This document shows positions 59,210-64,000 of a stretch of DNA of 64,000 nt, one piece after another. Positions within the stretch are counted from its first letter, which is position 1. The number at the start of each line of letters is the position of its first letter. A program made the position numbers and the translations under genes. Source of the stretch: Cellulomonas fimi ATCC 484 (GTDB taxonomy: Bacteria > Actinomycetota > Actinomycetes > Actinomycetales > Cellulomonadaceae); the NCBI RefSeq assembly GCF_000212695.1, contig NC_015514.1, positions 3,472,001-3,536,000 on the forward strand, read 5' to 3'. A model generated the notes under the pieces. It saw nothing but the letters and a program-made list of their open reading frames with translations. It was not told the DNA's origin and ran no database searches.

Positions 59210-59349
59210 CCCTGCATTGTGCCTCTGCCCCCGTTGTCGACGGCCCAACCGCAACCGGCCGGGCGCGCGGGGGGCCTCCGGAGCGAGGGCGCTCCGTCCG
59301 CCGGCGTCCGTCCACGTCCTTGACAGGCCGTCCACGTACTGAGACAAGT

Positions 59350-59369
59350 CGCTGACCACGCGCTGACCA
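59350..59369. promoter_or_regulatory. Right arm-type repeat pair near attR
   Basis: CGCTGACCACGCGCTGACCA: two CGCTGACCA copies 11 bp apart, 72 bp inside the right attachment repeat; matches the left pair in 19 of 20 bases and same orientation. Confidence 0.5.
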
Positions 59370-59441
59370 ATGCCCGACAAATCGGACACGAGCCCTACCG
59401 CGGCTCCGGCGCCGATACCGCCTCTGACCTGCGATAACACT

Positions 59442-59487
59442 TCTGTGCGCCTGGGCAGATTCGAACTGCCGACACCCGCTTTAGGAG
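59442..59487. repeat. attR: right 46-bp attachment repeat
   Basis: Identical to 44289-44334. It covers the 3' part of the intact tRNA gene plus four bases beyond, so the element restores a functional tRNA on insertion. The crossover lies somewhere within these 46 bp. Confidence 0.92.
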
Positions 59488-59518
59488 AGCGGTGCTCTAT
59501 CCCCTGAGCTACAGGCGC
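59446..59518 (-). tRNA. tRNA-Arg (anticodon CCT)
   Basis: 73 nt. The acceptor stem GCGCCTG/CAGGCGC, D-arm GCTCAGGGGATAGAGC, anticodon stem-loop CCGCT-CTCCTAA-AGCGG and T-loop GTTCGAATC are all present. Anticodon CCT reads AGG. The discriminator is A and CCA is not encoded. The 3' portion is provided by the mobile element's attachment sequence. Confidence 0.95.
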
Positions 59519-59715
59519 GAAGGACGCGTCAGCAGCCCGGTCAGACCCCTCGCGGTGCGGGCGCGGGCTCTGGGCCGTGGCGTCTGGTCGTCACGTCGCA
59601 CCGCCAAGCCCCGGCTGGGGCTCCTGCGGCGGCTCCGACCCTACCGTGGGTGACGGTGAGTACGTCGACGGGGTGGGATCGGGGGCCTTCGCGGCGGGAT
59701 TGGTCGGGCGGGGCG

Positions 59716-60297
59716 TCAGGGTGCGGTCGGCACGGCGGATGCGCGGCGCGTCGCCCGGCTCGGTGCGCGCGACGACAGGTGGACGCGGAGCTTCTTGGCG
59801 GCCCAGTCGTAGTGGCTCGACGTCGCCGATACGCAGTAGGAACCGAGCGTCGTCGTCCCGGTCCAGGCGAAGTGCTGCTTCTCGAACAGCTCGGCGTCGG
59901 TGAACCGTTCGATCATCTCCGTCACCCGGGCGTGACTGGAGTCGAGCAGCTCACGGGCGTGCGGCAGAGGCGTCGCCTGGTGCCGGGCCCAGATCTCCTC
60001 GTTCATCTGGCCGTAGGTCTTCCAGGTGTACGGCTCCGGCAGGAAGGGCCGCGCGACGCCCCGTTCGTTGGTCGCGACCCACTCCAGGAGGAGCAGGTGC
60101 CATTCGTGCAGGTGCACGAGCACGTCACGCAGGTTCTTGTCGCGGCTCCAGTGCGCTTCCGTGCGGCGGTGGTCGGGGGCGAAGTCGAACGCCGCGTCGC
60201 GCTCGTCGTCGGTCATCGAGTCGATCAGTGCGGTGAGGGCGTCGAAACGCGATGCCGCCGCGGCGAGCAGCTGGTCCTTCGTGGTCGGTCGGGGCAT
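59716..60297 (-). CDS. ClbS/DfsB-family four-helix protein
   Basis: 193 residues. The pattern DQLLAAAASRFDALTALIDSMTDDERDAAFDF, WSRDKNLRDVLVHLHEWHLLLLEWV, then HARVTEMIERFTDAELFEK and GSYCVSATSSHYDWAAKKLR matches ClbS/DfsB (DUF1706) proteins, DinB-like four-helix bundles. ClbS protects against colibactin by hydrolysing its cyclopropane; most homologs are uncharacterised. The C-terminal tail is basic and low-complexity. Immediately outside the element. Confidence 0.85.
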   Translation of the reverse strand: MPRPTTKDQLLAAAASRFDALTALIDSMTDDERDAAFDFAPDHRRTEAHWSRDKNLRDVLVHLHEWHLLLLEWVATNERGVARPFLPEPYTWKTYGQMNEEIWARHQATPLPHARELLDSSHARVTEMIERFTDAELFEKQHFAWTGTTTLGSYCVSATSSHYDWAAKKLRVHLSSRAPSRATRRASAVPTAP

Positions 60298-60302
60298 GTC
60301 GA

Positions 60303-61364
60303 TCACTCTCCGAGAGGCGTCAGCGCGTCGAGCACGCGCAACGTGGCCAGCCGGCTCGCCGCGCGGGACCGCGGTTCGAGCGGCGGGAACCCGGAGGGCC
60401 AGAAGGTGCGTCGCAGGGGCCACCCGCCGGTGGGCAGCTGCGTCTGCGCGAGATGGTCGAGCGCGGGCTGCATCCGTGCGTCCGGCGGTCCCGTGCCCGC
60501 GACCTGGCCGACGACCTCGACCAGGTCGGTGCGCCAGTCGAGCGGGAAGGTGGGTGCCAGCCAGTCCGCGGCCCGGTCCGCTCGCGTGCCGAGCGGAAGG
60601 ATGTCGTGGCTGTGCGTGTACATGAGCTCGCGTTCGAGCAGTGCGCCGCGGACGACGTGGAGCATGTCACGCACCTGGGCGGCCCGGTCGTCGTCTCGTG
60701 GGTCCGTCAGGTCCCGCCAGAGGCGCAGTGCGCGCCCTGCCTTGACCACCCCGATGACGCAGCTGGTGGAGGCGAGGCAGCCGCCGTACCGGGTCGCGAG
60801 CCCCGGGTGGTAGACGTCGGGATCGCCGCGGCGGGAGCGGCCCTGCACCCGGACGTCCTGGTACCGCAGGATCCAGTCGACCTGCGGCGCGGCGAGATCC
60901 GTCCGGCCGCCGAGCAGGAACGTCGTCGCCGCGATCGCGACGTAGCAGGCGAGCACACCGGCCGGGGTACCGTCACGCGAGAAGACGCCCTCGTCGGTCA
61001 GCGCACGGTCGCCGAGGAAGTGCAGCGCGGCGGCGCAGGCCGCCCTGACGTCCACCGCCGCAGGGCGGCGCACCGGGCCCGCTCCCGCGGCGGGCGGACC
61101 GGCACGGTCGAGCTCACCGAGGTGGTCGAGCTCAGCGAGCGTCGAGGCGGTCCAGAGGGTGGGCAGGGCGCGTCGAGGCCAGTCGTCGGCGGCGCCCCAG
61201 CTGCCGTCGTCGCGCTGGGCACCCAGAACCTGCGACCACGGGGCGCTCGACGGTTGTGGTGACGCCGCGACCCACGCGCGCGCCGGTCCGAGGCTGGGCC
61301 CACGGAGGCCCACCCCGCCGTCCGTGGCGACGGCCGGGCCGGTCGGTGTCCTGGTGGTCCCCAT
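60303..61364 (-). CDS. Alpha/alpha-toroid (prenyltransferase/squalene-cyclase-like) protein
   Basis: 353 residues. It has repeated helical hairpins with QRDDGSWGAADDW (QW-like, Q..DGSW) near residue 50 and QTQLPTGGWPLRR near 310, as in terpene cyclase and prenyltransferase beta-subunit barrels. The catalytic DxDD or DCTAE of squalene cyclases is not evident, so it may be a non-cyclase toroid. Co-directional with the ClbS-like gene, 5 bp upstream of it, and probably in one operon. Confidence 0.65.
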   Translation of the reverse strand: MGTTRTPTGPAVATDGGVGLRGPSLGPARAWVAASPQPSSAPWSQVLGAQRDDGSWGAADDWPRRALPTLWTASTLAELDHLGELDRAGPPAAGAGPVRRPAAVDVRAACAAALHFLGDRALTDEGVFSRDGTPAGVLACYVAIAATTFLLGGRTDLAAPQVDWILRYQDVRVQGRSRRGDPDVYHPGLATRYGGCLASTSCVIGVVKAGRALRLWRDLTDPRDDDRAAQVRDMLHVVRGALLERELMYTHSHDILPLGTRADRAADWLAPTFPLDWRTDLVEVVGQVAGTGPPDARMQPALDHLAQTQLPTGGWPLRRTFWPSGFPPLEPRSRAASRLATLRVLDALTPLGE

Positions 61365-61464
61365 CGCGGCTCCTTCCGCGCACCCGCTCCCATCGTGTGC
61401 CGCACCCCGTCGGCCGACGACGGACCGAGGTCCCGCCGGGCGCCACGCCTGCGCCGAGCCGCGA

Positions 61465-61500
61465 GAAGGGGCGGGCTCCCGGTGGGAAGCCCGCCCCTTC
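61465..61500. terminator. Hairpin terminator after GH62 gene
   Basis: A 13-bp perfect stem (GAAGGGGCGGGCT and its complement) with a 10-nt loop lies between the GH62 stop and the upstream start of the toroid gene; it likely ends the xylan-enzyme transcript. Confidence 0.8.
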
Positions 61501-61568
61501 GACCCACGCCGCGTCGGTGCGCGTCCGTCCCCCTCAGCGACACCGGGAGCGGCGTGGTGACCCGACCG

Positions 61569-63071
61569 TCAGCGCCGGAGCGTCAGCAGGCCCGGCCGGT
61601 ACGGCAGGAGCCCGTAGTCACCGCCGGACGACGGCGAGCGGCCCTGATAGAGCAGCTGCAGGTTGCACGGGTCGATGGTGTTGGTCTGGTCCGCGGAGGT
61701 GCGGATCAGCTCGCCGTGGCTGATGTCGTTGGTCCAGGTGGCGCCGCTGTTGGCCTTGCCCGCGAAGGGGTTGCTCTCGGTGGCGGCCTGCGGGGTCCAC
61801 GAGCCGGACAGGCTGGTGGCGGTGAACGAGCGGAAGTACCGGCCGTTCGCGCCGATGGCCTCGACGATCATGAGGTAGAGGTTCTGGTCCTTGACCTTGT
61901 AGACCTGCGGTGCCTCGAACAGGTTGTTCGTGGTGTCGCTCATGACGACGGTCGAGGACGAGCCGAAGGAGCCGGGGAAGTTCCCGATCGGCATGCTGGC
62001 GCGGTAGATCTTGCCGTTGTCGCCGGCGAAGAACAGGTACATGTTCTGGCCGTCACCGATGATCGTCTGGTCGATGGGGCCGGTCCCGGAGCCGGTGATG
62101 GAGCCGGAGAACAGGGTCTGCGGCGCGGACCAGCCGTTGGGGTTCGTCGGGTTGCTCGAGGTGCGGTAGGAGAACGCCGCACCGCCCCACTGGTAGGCGA
62201 GCACCCAGATGTTCTTGGGTGCGAAGTAGAACAGCGAGGGTGCGACGGTCGAGGACGACATGGCGTTCTGCGACGCGGAGCCGAGCTGGGTGAGGTTCGA
62301 GACGAGCCCGAAGTTCATCGAGCCCCACGACGTGCCGAAGTCGTGCGTCGTCGCGTAGACGAGGTGCTGACCGTTGTACGGGGCGGTCGTGAAGTCCTTC
62401 AGCGAGGCCCATCCGGAGCGCGGCTGGGCGAGCGCACCGGTGGAGGACCAGCTGTACCTCAACGGCAGGCTGCACGAGCCGGTCGGCGGCGGGGTGGTCG
62501 GGTCGGTGCTGCCGACGCGCACGAGCTGCCACTGCTGGTTGGCGCCGTTCCAGTCGGCGTACTGCACGACGGCCGCGCCGTCGGCCGTGGACGCACCCTG
62601 CACCTCGACGGCCTTGCCGCTGTGCCGGGCCACGAGCTGGACGTACCCGTCGACGTCCTGCACGCTGAACTGCTGGTTCGTGGAGTTCGCGTCGGACCAC
62701 TGGATGATCGCGGCGCCGTCGGCGGTGGACCGGTTCGAGACGTCCAGCACCTTGCCCGACAGCTTCGACTTCAGCCGGTAGTAGCCGCCACCGGAGTCCA
62801 CGAACTGCCACTGCTGCTGCGCACCGTCGTTGCGCGACCACTGCACGATCTTCGCGCCGTCCGTCGTCGCCAGGTTGTACACGTCCAGCGCCTTGCCGCT
62901 GCCACGGTTCACCAGCACGTACGACGCCGAGGTGTCGATCGACGCCGCCGCCGCGGGCGGTGCTGCGGTCGCCGCGGCGACGAGCCCGGCGGCGGCGACG
63001 CTCACGACGAGGAGCCCTGCCTGCCAGCGTCGTCGCGCGCTCAGCGCGAGAGTTCCTGGGGTCGTTCTCAT
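61569..63071 (-). CDS. Secreted GH62 alpha-L-arabinofuranosidase with N-terminal ricin-type module
   Basis: 500 residues, exported by a signal peptide ([24 protein letters not shown]). A ricin-type lectin domain (about 45-185) has three repeats with QQWQF, NQQFSV and NQQWQL. A short Pro-rich linker precedes a GH62 catalytic domain (about 200-500): [81 protein letters not shown] and FEAPQVYKV. It removes arabinose side chains from arabinoxylan. AAGGAG precedes the ATG. It follows the xylanase by 64 bp and is probably co-transcribed. Confidence 0.93.
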   Translation of the reverse strand: MRTTPGTLALSARRRWQAGLLVVSVAAAGLVAAATAAPPAAAASIDTSASYVLVNRGSGKALDVYNLATTDGAKIVQWSRNDGAQQQWQFVDSGGGYYRLKSKLSGKVLDVSNRSTADGAAIIQWSDANSTNQQFSVQDVDGYVQLVARHSGKAVEVQGASTADGAAVVQYADWNGANQQWQLVRVGSTDPTTPPPTGSCSLPLRYSWSSTGALAQPRSGWASLKDFTTAPYNGQHLVYATTHDFGTSWGSMNFGLVSNLTQLGSASQNAMSSSTVAPSLFYFAPKNIWVLAYQWGGAAFSYRTSSNPTNPNGWSAPQTLFSGSITGSGTGPIDQTIIGDGQNMYLFFAGDNGKIYRASMPIGNFPGSFGSSSTVVMSDTTNNLFEAPQVYKVKDQNLYLMIVEAIGANGRYFRSFTATSLSGSWTPQAATESNPFAGKANSGATWTNDISHGELIRTSADQTNTIDPCNLQLLYQGRSPSSGGDYGLLPYRPGLLTLRR

Positions 63072-63135
63072 GTGTCCCACTCCTTCGGGGTTGCGGGGGT
63101 GGGGCGCCGGTCGACGCCCCACCCCGGGGTGTCGG

Positions 63136-64000
<865 letters not shown>

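Larger units (their letters stand above)
44289..59487. mobile_element. Integrative mobilizable element inserted in tRNA-Arg(CCT), carrying a defence-gene cargo
   Basis: About 15.2 kb between perfect 46-bp direct repeats. It encodes a tyrosine integrase, an excisionase and a MobF relaxase but no coupling protein or secretion genes, so transfer would rely on another element. Cargo: SIR2-like/STAND plus HEPN-like operon, matrixin-like protease, ubiquitin-like operon, HigBA-like pair and a hypothetical. Several genes are visibly less G+C-rich than the chromosome. Paired CGCTGACCA direct repeats occur inside both ends. The integrase is not next to either end, which is unusual. Confidence 0.85.

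Noticed and set aside
58190..59440. Longer start for the hypothetical gene beside attR
   Set aside because: The extra 77 codons run through the right arm repeats to attR and have different composition, so the shorter GTG start is preferred.

Overview
The window is high-GC actinobacterial DNA with dense, often overlapping genes, frequent GTG starts and G+C-rich third codon positions. Secreted GH16, GH62 and GH10 polysaccharidases with ricin-type (CBM13) lectin modules, a zinc-repressible set of alternative ribosomal proteins and a respiratory nitrate reductase point to a cellulolytic actinomycete such as Cellulomonas or a close relative. This assignment is an inference from gene content.

Layout. 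1-9163 (minus): the N-terminal part of a large helicase/ATPase, overlapping the end of a narGHJI operon whose narI has lost its C-terminal half. 9273-18074: a zinc alcohol dehydrogenase, methyltransferases, an MFS efflux pump, an AraC regulator, an acetyltransferase and hypotheticals. 18179-21309: a GH16 glucanase, then an ECF42-type sigma factor coupled to a DGPF (YCII) protein. 21438-24091: a glycosidase C-terminal remnant, a WS/DGAT-like acyltransferase, an F420-type oxidoreductase and a GrpB-like protein. 24339-26808: a Zur-type cluster, with a CobW-like protein divergent from six cysteine-poor ribosomal proteins (L28, L33, S14, L31, L36, L32). 26878-34612: a MATE pump, a VanZ-like protein, an AlkD-like protein, a probable contractile-injection-system effector with an HEXXH site, a cation/proton antiporter and an Imm-5-like protein. 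34672-43105: a Fic protein behind an array of 41-bp repeats, an SNF2 helicase, a PQQ-like propeller protein, a fructosamine-kinase-like protein, RidA/HxlR and small genes.

44289-59487 is an integrated mobile element of about 15.2 kb. It is bounded by a 46-bp direct repeat that forms the 3' part of a tRNA-Arg(CCT) gene, which is intact at the right end. It encodes a tyrosine integrase, an excisionase and a MobF relaxase but no secretion system, so it is probably an integrative mobilizable element. Its cargo looks like a defence island: a SIR2-like/STAND ATPase overlapping a HEPN-like protein; a ubiquitin-like/E1-like/DUF6527 operon; a HigB-HigA-type toxin-antitoxin pair divergent from that operon across two identical palindromes; a membrane-anchored matrixin-like protease; and an unassigned protein with a possible nuclease-like motif.

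59716-64000: a ClbS/DfsB-like protein, an alpha/alpha-toroid protein, a GH62 arabinofuranosidase and the C-terminal part of a GH10 xylanase. The last two carry closely related lectin modules and probably act together on arabinoxylan.
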